From Dipteris shenzhenensis (lineage: Eukaryota > Polypodiophyta > Polypodiopsida > Gleicheniales): a stretch of 64,000 bases of DNA. Where the stretch lies: NCBI GenBank assembly GCA_047967505.1, contig CM106538.1. The stretch is one strand, 5' to 3'. Positions within the stretch are counted from its first letter, which is position 1. The number at the start of each line of letters is the position of its first letter. Positions 1 through 10,017 of the stretch are shown here, piece after piece. The notes beneath the pieces were generated by a model. The model searched no databases. It had not been told where the DNA came from and saw only the letters and a program-made list of their open reading frames with translations. Made by a program: the position numbers and the translations under genes.

Positions 1-99
1 AGAAAAATTCAATTAGCTACAACAACAGTTATATATATTGAGATAAAATCAAAAAATACTTTGACATATGTACCTTCATGAAAAATACGCATTCTGTAG

Positions 100-1334
100 T
101 CAGGTTATGTAGCCCTTAGCAATGTATTTCTTGATATAGCGACCTTTGTACCCTAGGTCTATAGCCAATTGAGAAACTTGCATAGCATTCATGCTAGAGA
201 GTTGCGGAGCGTTCCTTAAAAGTCTTATTTGGGATGCATTGAGTTTAGGCACCTGGCCATCACCACCATGGGTTGCCCTACCACCTATATCCCTCTCTCT
301 TAGTTGATCTGCAAGAGGAAGATTTCTTGTTTTATATTCCATTCTTGACCATGCATGATTTTCCTCCCTCCATTCATCAATTACTTTCTGGACAAGGTTG
401 AAATCCTTATGCCCCTCCATCACAGGTAATTGTCCATACCGATTTGTCTCAATCATGCTGCGCACATCTCTAGTCTCATCGAGTTGTAGTAAGTACGGCA
501 TTAACTCTCTCAGTAGAATATTATCATCCTTGTCTTGTACATCAAACGTTGAAGGAAATATGCAATTTGATGGAGGGCTAATGCAAGCCTTGTATGGGGA
601 GTCATCAACAAGAATTGTCCTTCTAGCATCACATCCAAATGCCTTTGAGATTTTTGCTAAGGGTTTGAATATTGCCTCAACACCAACCTTGTCAGGCCTA
701 TTTATCCTTGTCTTACTGTAAGTGTAGCATCCTTGCTGAGACCATATAACAAAGAAAGGGAGGCTCTCATTTGCATAATTTTGCAGCTTTCGTACCATAT
801 CAAGTACGTTATGCTCCATCGCAGTTGACCAGATACCTACATTAAATCTTTGTAGCAAGATTTTAAGAAATTCTATGCACCCAGGACGAACAACCATATA
901 ACTATTTTTGCCATGCATAATAGACGGATGTATTGGAGACTTGAATAGGCAGCGACTTAATAACAGGCCATTTAAGTCTAATATGATTGTTAATCGTGGC
1001 ATATCCAAAGAAATTGTATGTGGATATAGATCCAAATTCTCCTTGAAGTTGCTGGCTTCTGACTCATCCAAATTGTCAGGTGCTATGATTTCATGCATGT
1101 TTGCAACAACAATAAGATTATCTAGTTTTGTCCCCAATGTTGAGACAGTACGTTCATCCATGTTCTCTTCTAAGAGTATAGGATTTGTGATATTCCTTGC
1201 AATTTTCTCCATTTTTGGGGTTATGTTTTCTTCTATACCTCCTGCATCCATCGCGTAATTGATAGTCCCCAGAACTGGTGGTATGTTGTCCTCTACATTT
1301 GATGTCTCCACATCCTTCCATGCATCATTGGTCC
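100..1334 (-). CDS. FCP1/NIF-like HAD phosphatase domain exon
   Basis: The frame is open for about 411 codons to a stop at 100-102. Residue numbers here run from the GTG at 1311. It shows an FCP1/NLI-interacting-factor (HAD) domain at about 106-295: TIILDLNGLL at 109-118 (motif I), WST at 161-163 (motif II), FKPLAK at 215-220 (probable motif III lysine) and TILVDDSPYKA at 232-242 (motif IV), then CIFPSTF. The FCP1/SCP family dephosphorylates serine in the RNA polymerase II tail. Here the second aspartate of DxDx(T/V) is replaced (DLNGL), so activity is doubtful. A C-terminal helical tail of about 50 residues follows. There is no ATG at the start of homology, and the frame runs back to a CAG acceptor at 1335-1337, so this is a terminal exon. 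It may join the methyltransferase-like segment upstream. The domain call is firm; the catalytic role is not. Confidence 0.8.
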
Positions 1335-2125
1335 CTGTGGAAGTTGAGGAATATAGAAATATTTTGATTCTTTAGAGTGTATTCAACAATGTCGAAGCAC
1401 AAAAGCATATGAAACTAATAAATAACAATAAAGTATGAACATTATCCATTGTCGTTCACTGATTCCATTGTATTTTTGGGGAATGGCAAAAGTGCCAATC
1501 TCTCTAAAGGTCAATTGAGAATGCAAATAGTGCAACCTTTCTCTCTGAACTCATAGAGAGAATGGCAATACTGCCATTCATCTCTTGGGGTGGTGCTAGT
1601 GCCATTTTACATATAAGGTTATGGAGAATGCCACTAGTGCCTTTCTCTATACCCTCATTGGGAGGAGAGAATACTACTAGTGCCTCCCCCATGTCCCAAA
1701 AGAAATGTACAATGCATGATCTGAAAGCATAGATACTGTATTACTTTGGACCAATAGATTTGTAGAAAGCACCCAAATCAAAACTTTGGTAGCATAGTTA
1801 ATATTATACAATTTTTAATCTCTGTAATGCTTTCAACTAACATAGATTCAAGAAAGGAACATAACAGTATTACCATTTCTACATAACCACAAAGAGAGAA
1901 TGGCACTAGTGCCATTCTCCATATGAGGTCGCATAAAATGTTAATAGTACCTCTTACGTATAACCCGACATAGGGAGAATGACACTAGTACCATTCCCAC
2001 ACAATTTTATCATACCTAATGTTTAATATCTTTAATATGATGAGAGTATGTGCAATCGAGAAAATCCATAAAAGTCATATTATTTTGAAACTGAATACAC
2101 AAGGCATAAATGAGTAGCTAAAGAC
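1335..2125 (-). other. Predicted 791-bp intron with palindromic repeats
   Basis: Donor CAAG|GTCTTT is at 2126/2125 and acceptor TTCCACAG|GG at 1335/1334. Splicing would join GAG CAA G to GG ACC AAT and keep one frame from the methyltransferase-like segment into the phosphatase-like exon. The donor is weak (GTCTTT), so this is inference. The interval has no gene. It holds at least five scattered copies of a short palindrome-cored motif (TGGCACTAGTGCCATTCTC and variants) near 1490, 1565, 1600, 1905 and 1985. The same motif recurs in the intron at 3537-3773 and resembles the core of the large satellite at 5.3-13.9 kb. Confidence 0.5.
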
Positions 2126-3074
2126 CTTGCTCCAAATCTTCCAATGTAATCTTTGGGATAGCTTCAAGATCTGCTTCAGTTAAAGGTCGCAAGTCTTCAA
2201 TGTGATGCTCACCCTCTTTAATTCCTTCATCGATAGGTGAATCAGCTCTATGTGTCTCAAGAGGCCTCTCAATGCTAGACCAAATCTTAATATGGGGATT
2301 ATTTGATGCATGTGCCACACACATAGCCTCGACCTCTGTTGCCTATTGGGATGTCTTCATCAGCGAGATCACTTTACTTTTGCTTGACAATCCTTGTAAT
2401 GCCACACATCCATTAGTAAAGACGTCAACAACAACTTCATGTTCCCTACTACAATAGCACTTGATGCACTCCTTGATGATGCCATGCTTCACAACCGCCT
2501 CTTTTCCATACTCATCGCCCTCATCAGAATAAAGAATATTGTCCTCAATTATTGTGTATGGCCTTGTGATTTCTAACATGTGCTCAAATCCATCAAACCC
2601 ATCATGTGAGCTGACAAATGACAAAAAACAGAAGGTTTTAGACAAACCCTTTTGTGCACTATCCGATTCATGGATAACACCCACAAACCTTCTATGCCAA
2701 AATATCGAGCCTCTATCATTGCTTCCTCGAGATTTACCATCTCTGTCATTGTCATAAATGATAGCAATACATACTGTGATGGAGTGGCAACGGTCTCCAT
2801 CAAGCCACAGAGCAACTTCTTGAAGGCAGCCTTATCCCAACACATGCCTTTGGCAGATCCCTCTGAGGTGTCAAGCACACACAAGTTGATTGGAAGTTGT
2901 CCCTTGGAGTGACGTGTTAGAAAGCTCTCCCCCTCCATCTCCATGTTCACTTGAATAATTGTCCAAGGAAAACAAGATTGCAATGTAGACTTGTGGTATA
3001 CCCTCTATTGAACTAATCACCCAATCAACATAGATTGACACGGCTTTTGGGAAATCAGGTGTGGACTTGCCAAC
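2126..3074 (-). pseudogene. Amino-methyltransferase-like segment, broken
   Basis: Continuation of the exon at 3078-3536, interrupted by a stop (TAA at 3075-3077), a frameshift near 2950, another near 2670-2690, and a TAG at 2343-2345. Frames in order show LCVLDTSEGS...WDKAAFKKLL near 2865-2800, YVLLSFMTMTEMVNLEEAM near 2765-2705, and a C-terminal VVVDVFTNGCVALQGL near 2450-2400. This order, a substrate-loop region first and a DxFxxG SAM-binding-like motif later, is that of beta-class N4/N6 amino-methyltransferases. The usual (D/N/S)PP(Y/F/W) motif is not intact: LDTS stands in its place, and LDTS is also present in the second copy at 63 kb. That second copy reads CAA (Gln) where this one has TAA at 3075, so the stop is a lesion. 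The stop also creates GTAAGT, a good splice donor, and rescue by splicing cannot be excluded. The methyltransferase call is moderate to low. Confidence 0.5.
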
Positions 3075-3077
3075 TTA

Positions 3078-3536
3078 CAGCTTCTCTTTGACCCATGACT
3101 CACATGAACCCTTGAAGCTCTGATAAACAATTGAATCAATTTTGAAGTAAGTTGCAAGGGCATCCCATGTTTGATGTTGGGGCGAAGGGTGACGTGAGTT
3201 GAACTCCTTGATGAGCGCTTCTTTCAGGGCTCTATCATGCTTAATCTCCATTGCCCGTTGAGACATTTTAATGGAGTCCTTGTCTTTGCTTGACTTGACC
3301 AAGACTATTTCTTTAGACACAATCTCTGCTTGAAGTGCACATACATCTTCGTCTTCCAATCCTAGCAGACACCTCATATATGTTATTGTGGGATTTCGGC
3401 CCTCAAGATCACCCTCCTTCACCAATGTCAAAATCCTAATCCATTGTTCGTAGATGTCATCATCGTATGTGACCATGTGTGTGTCCTTGGTAGCAAAGTT
3501 TGCGCCCATCGATACACTTGCAACTCCTACAAAATT
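3078..3536 (-). CDS. Conserved middle exon of ParB/MTase-like gene
   Basis: Opens after acceptor TTTATACAG at 3537 in phase 0 with the preceding exon and reads 153 codons to a TAA at 3075. It includes HMVTYDDDIYEQWIRIL, then TITYMRCLLGLEDEDV, MSQRAMEIKHDRALKEAL and YQSFKGSCESWVKEKL. I recognise no named domain. It is probably helical and charged. The strongest support for real coding is the diverged copy near 63.0-63.4 kb, which keeps VTYKEDIYKRWIKLLTYVQE, MITYMRHLLELDDDTI and SLHGSCKTWIKEKL. The differences are spread as in two coding copies of one gene. It probably links the ParB-like and methyltransferase-like parts. Confidence 0.65.
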
Positions 3537-3773
3537 CTGTATAAAAAAATCAAAATCATCTTAGACATTCTTCTAATCCAAATCATGTAATAGAGATAAT
3601 AATGACACTAGTGTGATTCTCCCATTACCATGTCAAAAGCATGACTTGGTAACTAGAAGAATGGCACTAGTGCCATTCTCACATCAGGGAATTGACACTA
3701 CTATCATTTCTTTTACAAAGCCATAAACATTCTTGAAATAAAAAATGCATACAAAACAAAGTTTATTACTCAC
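3537..3773 (-). other. Predicted 237-bp phase-0 intron
   Basis: Donor GGGAT|GTGAGTAA at 3774/3773 and acceptor TTTTTTTATACAG|AATTTT at 3537/3536 are both canonical. Joining them keeps the frame (SWD|NFVGVAS). It contains two copies of the GGCACTAGTG motif with CCATTCTC neighbours (near 3605 and 3663), as in the larger intron at 1335-2125. The second gene copy at 63 kb keeps the sequence just after the acceptor but has lost the AG (TTTTCAA|AATTTC). Confidence 0.65.
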
Positions 3774-5129
3774 ATCCCAACTTTGTCGATCTTTATGCCC
3801 TTTGACAAGGCCTTGGGCTGGTTTCTTTGGTCGTCCGAATGCAATCCACTGTGCCCTTAGGTGTTGTAAGATATCAATATATGGTTGATTTTTCAAAATG
3901 GTCTGTGCCTCCATGTTGGCCATTGATGATATCTTACAACTTGCTTCAACTGATGCATTGACAACAATTCTCGCCTTCCTCCGTGTATAGAAACATTTTC
4001 GTTGATTGAAGGCTTCTCCATGTGCTTTAGTTATAAATATCCTTGCAGCATAAATTGAATGCTGCCCTGTGAGAATCCAATAATTATACTCCTTTAACTT
4101 TTCCACCTTTATCTCTTCCTTGCACATCAAAGTATTTGTGCCTATGTGGTAAGGCATAAGATATGCACATGTTGCAGGAGGTCGTGCATTCATTGCAAAA
4201 CTCTTGACCAAGTCACTGACATAGCTGAGGGTCAACGTCCTGTACACATATTGGCTTGGTGCTCTAAAGCAATTCATCACTGGGATCAACACCTCAAACT
4301 CCAAACCAAATGGGAAGTACTCTACGTACTCCATCAAGCCTGTCATACTTGTGTCCTTCCTTTCCAATTTCTTTTGTAGTGCCTTAAAGTCAACATCTGG
4401 CTGGATTTTCTTATACAGGATGATAGTTGCTTCAGATGATTTCTCACCATGTCCTGTTATATGTGTCTCACCACTCCCCGTTGCATCACCTCCACTTCCA
4501 ATTCCATCAGTGACTATTCTCGTACCTCCCTGTGTTCCTCCTAAAGTTGTCTCTTTGTCTTTAGCATCCAGTTTATCCCCAATGCTTGTTTTTCCATCTG
4601 ACCTTATTTCCTTCTCACCTGTTGTTTCCTCCTCACTGGTCTCTCTAGCCTTCTCTTTCAATGTGTTCAGAGACACTTGAGAGCTTGATCCAACAACATC
4701 ACTTTTCTTTTTCGAAACTTTTCTACTCTTTTTTAAATCTTGCTTTATAACTTTTGTTACCAAATCAAAGCTTTCTAATATCTGTTGGTTGGTATAATTT
4801 TTTGGCTCATTAATCCAACCCCTAGATATCATCGTGTCCTCCCCAGTAGCATTCATCCTCGCATGATCAAAACAAGCAGGATCCAATTGATACACATTGC
4901 CTCCCAATGTATGAATTTGGAGACAAGGAACGTTGTCTTTCTCGGTATCCTCCATCTCTTGAACTTGTCCAACATCTTCAAAAGTTTTTCCTTGGATGTT
5001 CACAAAACAATGCACTTTATGAAGTTTTTGGAGTTCGTTATTGTATATATCCAAAAACCATCCTCTTCCAGAACTAACTCCATCATAAACTGACACCTCT
5101 CGAACCTTTCGCTTTCCCTTGCTAGCCAT
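3774..5129 (-). CDS. ParB-like domain protein, first coding exon
   Basis: 452 uninterrupted codons from an ATG at 5129 in good context (AAGAATGG), ending at a canonical donor. Residues 1-130 are an unrecognised N-terminal region. Residues 130-235 are low-complexity, rich in Lys, Ser, Glu and Gly, and probably disordered. Residues 278-410 resemble a ParB/Srx-fold domain: VSDLVKSFAMN at 304-314, a long insert, YNYWILTGQHSIYAARIF at 348-365 matching the ParB box II pattern G-x-H-(R/S)-x-x-A-A, then RKARIVVNASVEASCKISSMAN. ParB family members bind or nick DNA. In phages and mobile elements such domains are often fused to DNA methyltransferases, and a methyltransferase-like segment does follow here. 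The HR of the bacterial motif is HS. A first-exon ATG just after an acceptor-like TTGTTAACAG suggests a further 5' untranslated exon. The ParB call rests on motif reading only. Confidence 0.6.
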
Positions 5130-5311
5130 TCTTGCAATGTTCTGTTAACAAAAGAACCAAGGACACAATGAAATGTATAATAGAAAATCATAACTGTAGT
5201 AGGAAATATTACAACCACAATGCAACTTCTATTAACAAAATAACCAAGGCGAAGCAACTTATATATGCATTATGAAAAACTATACCAACACAGCAAGAAA
5301 ATATACACAAT
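5130..5311 (-). other. 5' flank of ParB-like gene
   Basis: AT-rich, no gene. TTGTTAACAG lies about 12 bases before the ATG and could be the acceptor of a 5'UTR intron. If so, part or all of the satellite that starts at about 5312 could lie inside that intron. No promoter could be assigned. Confidence 0.3.
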
Positions 5312-8300
5312 ATCAATCTCCACATAGATTGACACAATTCCATATGATCTCTACACAGCGGAGAGAGTGATCACTACATAGAAGAATGCACATGTGAGTT
5401 TAGCATTCCTTGTGCATGTTTTCAGGTCATGGTATGAGATTGGCACCACTGCCATTCTCCACTGGTGGCATTCTCCACAGAGATTGACACAGGCTTCTCA
5501 ATGCCATTTCTTAAGGCCTAATAAGAAATTGGCACCACTGCCATTCTCCACTTGTACAAATGTTTACCCTACTATTCTAGGAGGGGTATTCCAATGATCA
5601 TAGGAGAGTGGTGTCTGATTCCGATCCACATGTGAGCGGAGACAGTGATCACTACATAGAAGAATGCACATGTGAGTTTAGGCTTCTCAATGCCATTTCT
5701 TAGGGCTAGCATGAGTTTGGCATCACTGCCATTCTGTGCTAGTGAATATCTAGCCAAACTAAACCTATAGATTGAAATTCCATATGAACTCTACACAGCA
5801 GAGACAGTGATCACTACATAGAAGAATGCACATGTGAGATTGGCACCACTGCCATTCTCCGCTAGTAGAAGTCTAGATAGACTCCACTTGTAGAAGAATC
5901 CATATGTGACTCTGATGATCTCAGAGATTGACACAATTCCATATGGTCTCTACACAGCGGAGACAGTGATCACTACATAGAAGAATACACATGTGAGTTT
6001 AGGATTCCTTGTGCATGTTTTCAGGTCATGGTATGAGATTGGCAACACTGCCATTCTCCACTGGTGGCATTCTCCACAGAGATTGACACAATTCCATATG
6101 ATCTCTGCACAGTGGAGACAAAAATCACTACATAGAAGAATGCACATCTGAGTTTAGGCTTCTCAATGCCATTTCTTAGGGCCTAGTAAGAGATTGGCAC
6201 CACTGCCATTCTTCACCTGTACAAATGTCTACCCTACTATTCTAGGAGGGGCATTCCAGTGATCATAGGAGAGTGGTGTCCTATTCCATTCCACATGTGA
6301 GTTTGATGAACTCAGAGATTGACACAATTCCATATGATCTCTACACAGCGGAGACAGTGATCACTCCATAGAAAAATGCACATGTGAGTATAGGATTCCT
6401 TGTGCATGTTTGCAGGTCATGGTATGAGATTGGCACCACTGCCATTCTCCACTGGTGGCATTCTCCACAGCCGAGACAGTGATCAATACATAGAAGAATG
6501 CACATGTGAGTTTAGCATTCCTTGTGCATGTTTTCAGGTCATGGTATGAGATTGGCACCACTGCCATTCTCCACTGGTGGCATTCTCCACAGAGATTGAC
6601 ACAGGCTTCTCAATGCCATTTCTTAAGGCCTAATAAGAGATTGGCACCATTGTCATTCTCCACTTGTACAGATGTTTACCCTACTATTCTAGGAGGGGTA
6701 TTCCAATGATCATAGGAGAGTGGTGTCTGATTCCGAGATCCACATGTGAGCGGAGACAGTGATCACTACATAGAAGAATGCACATGTGAGTTTAGGCTTC
6801 TCAATGCCATTTCTTAGGGCCAGCATGAGTTTGGCATCACTGCCATTCTCCGCTAGTGAATATCTAGCCAAACTAAACCTATAGATTGAAATTCCATATG
6901 AACTCTACACAGCAGAGACAATGATCACTACATAGAAGAATGCACATGTGAGATTGGCACCACTGCCATTCTCCGCTAGTAGTAGTCTAGACACACTCCA
7001 CTCGTAGAAGAATCCACATGTGACTCTGATGATCTCAGAGATTGACACAATTCCATATGGTCTCTACACAGCGGAGACAGTGATCACTACATAGAAGAAT
7101 GCACATGTGAGTTTAGGATTCCTTGTGCATGTTTTCAGGTCATGGTATGAGATTGGCAACACAGGCATTCTCCACTGGTGGCATTCTCCACAGAGATTGA
7201 CACAATTCCATATGATCTCTGCACAGTGGAGACAAAAATCACTACATAGAAGAATGCACATCTGAGTTTAGGCTTCTCAATGCCATTTCTTAGGGCCTAG
7301 TAAGAGATTGGCACCACTGCCATTCTTCACTTGTACAAATGTCTACCCTACTATTCTAGGAGGGGCATTCCAGTGATCATAGGAGAGTGTTGTCCTATTC
7401 CATTCCACATGTGAGTTTGATGAACTCAGAGATTGACACAATTCCATATGATCTCTACACAGTGGAGACAGTGATCACTCCATAGAAGGATGCACATGTG
7501 AGTATAGGATTCCTTGTGCATGTTTGCAGGTCATGGTATGAGATTGGCACCACTGCCATTCTCCACTGGTGGCATTCTCCACAGCCGAGACAGTGATCAC
7601 TACATAGAAGAATGCACAGGTGAGTTTAGCATTCCTTGTGCATGTTTTCAGGTCATGGTATGAGATTGGCACCACTGCCATTCTCCACTGGTGGCATTCT
7701 CCACAGAGATTGACACAGGCTTCTCAATGCCATTTCTTAAGGCCTAATAAGAGATTGGCACCACTGCCATTCTCCACTTGTACAGATGTTTACCCTACTA
7801 TTCTAGGAGGGGTATTCCAATGATCATAGGAGAGTGGTGTCTGATTCCGATCCACATGTGAGAGCGGAGACAGTGATCACTACATAGAAGAATGCACATG
7901 TGAGTTTAGGCTTCTCAATGCCATTTCTTAGGGCCAGCATGAGTTTGGCATCACTGCCATTCTCCGCTAGTGAATATCTAGCCAAACTAAACCTATAGAT
8001 TGAAATTCCATATGAACTCTACACAGCAGAGACAGTGATCACTACATAGAAGAATGCACATGTGAGATTGGCACCACTGCCATTCTCCGCTAGTAGTAGT
8101 CTAGACACACTCCATTTGTAGAAGAATCCACATGTGACTCTGATGATCTCAGAGATTGACACAATTCCATATGGTCTCTACACAGCAGAGACAGTGATTA
8201 CTACATAGAAGAATGCACATGTGAGTTTAGGATTCCTTGTGCATGTTTTCAGGTCATGGTATGAGATTGGCAACACAAGCATTCTCCACAAAGATTGACA

Positions 8301-10017
8301 CAATTCCATATGATCTCTGCACAGCGTAGACAAAAATCACTACATAGAAGAATGCACATCTGAGTTTAGGCTTCTCAATGCCATTTCTTAGGGCCTAGTA
8401 AGAGATTGGCACCACTGCCATTCTTCCCTTAAACAAATGTCTACCCTACTATTCTAGGAGGGGTATTCCAGTGATCCTAGGAGAGTGGTGTCCTATTCCA
8501 TTCCACATGTGAGTTTGATGAACTCAGAGATTGACACAATTCCATATGATCTTTACACAGCGGAGACAATGATCACTCCATAGAAGAATGCACATGTGAG
8601 TATAGGATTCCTTGTGCATGTTTGCAGGTCATGGTATGAGATTGGCACCACTCCCATTCTCCACTGGTGGCATTCTCCACAGACATTGACACAATTCCAT
8701 ATGATCTCTGCACAGCGGAGACAAAAATCACTACATAAAAGAATGCACATGTGAGTTTAGGCTTCTCAATGCCATTTCTTAGGGCCTAACAAGAGATTGG
8801 CACCACTGCCATTCTCCACTTGTACAAATGTCTACCCTACTATTCTAGGAGGGGCATTCCAGTGATCATAGGAGAGTGGTGTCCTATTCCATTCCACATG
8901 TGAGTTTGATGAACTCAGAGATTGACACAATTCCATATGATCTCTACATAGCGGAGACAGTGATCACTCCATAGAAGAATGCACATGTGAGTATAGGATT
9001 CCTTGTGCATGTTTGCAGGTCATGATATAAGATTGGCACCACTGCCATTCTCCACTGGTGGCATTCTCCACAGCCGAGACAGTGATCACTACATAGAAGA
9101 ATGCACATGTGAGTTTAGCATTCCTTATGCATGTTTTCAGGTCATGGTATGAGATTGGCACCACTGCCATTCTCCACTGGTGGCATTCTCCACAGAGATT
9201 GACACAGGCTTCTCAATGCCATTTCTTAAGGCCTAATAAGAGATTGGCACCATTGCCATTCTCCACTTGTACAAATGTTTGCCCTACTATTCTAGGAGGG
9301 GTATTCCAATGATCATGGTGTCTGATTCCGATCCACATGTGAGCGGAGACAGTGATCACTAATAGAAGAATGCACACGTGAGATTAGGATTCTCAATGCC
9401 ATTTCTTAGGGCCAGCATGAGTTTGGCATCACTGCCATTCTCCGCTAGTGAATATCTAGCCAAACTAAACCTATAGATTGAAATTCCATATGAACTCTAC
9501 ACAACAGAGACAGTGATCACTACATAGAAGAATGCACATGTGAGATTGGCACCACTGCCATTCTCCGCTAGTAGTAGTCTAGATAGAATCCACTTGTAGA
9601 AGAATCCACATGTGACTCTGATGATCTCAGAGATTGACACAATTCCATATCGTCTCTACACAGCGGAGATAGTGATCATTACATAGAAGAATGCACATGT
9701 GAGTTTAGGATTCCTTGTGCATGTTTTCAGGTCATGGTATGAGATTGGCAACACTGCCATTCTCCACTGGTAGCATTCTCCACAGAGATTGACACAATTC
9801 CATATGATCTCTGCACAGCGTAGACAAAAATCACTACATAGAAGAATGCACATCTGAGTTTAGGCTTCTCAATGCCATTTCTTAGGGCCTAGTAAGAGAT
9901 TGGCACCACTGCCATTCTTCACTTGTACAAATGTCTACCCTACTATTCTAGGAGGGGTATTCTAGTGATCATAGGAGAGTGGTGTCCTATTCCATTCCAC
10001 ATGTGAGTTTGATGAAC
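5312..10017. repeat. Satellite array, 1.11-kb higher-order repeats
   Basis: The same blocks recur with starts near 5394, 6506, 7620 and 9109 (spacings 1112, 1114 and 1489), and other landmarks near 5950, 7064, 8553 and 9656 (1114, 1489, 1103). One unit is longer by about 375 bases, matching one extra sub-repeat. Subunits share GATTGACACAATTCCATATG, CAGTGATCACTACATAGAAG, AATGCACATGTGAG, TCAGGTCATGGTATGAGATT and the core TTGGCACCACTGCCATTCTC. Neighbouring units look more than 90% identical, which implies recent homogenisation. Short open frames recur only because the DNA repeats; I see no gene. Confidence 0.9.

Noticed and set aside
2118-3509. Reassigned stop codons (TAA/TAG read as Gln)
   Set aside because: Frameshifts accompany the stops, the second copy has Gln or other residues at different sites, and a plant nuclear genome uses the standard code; decay explains it better.
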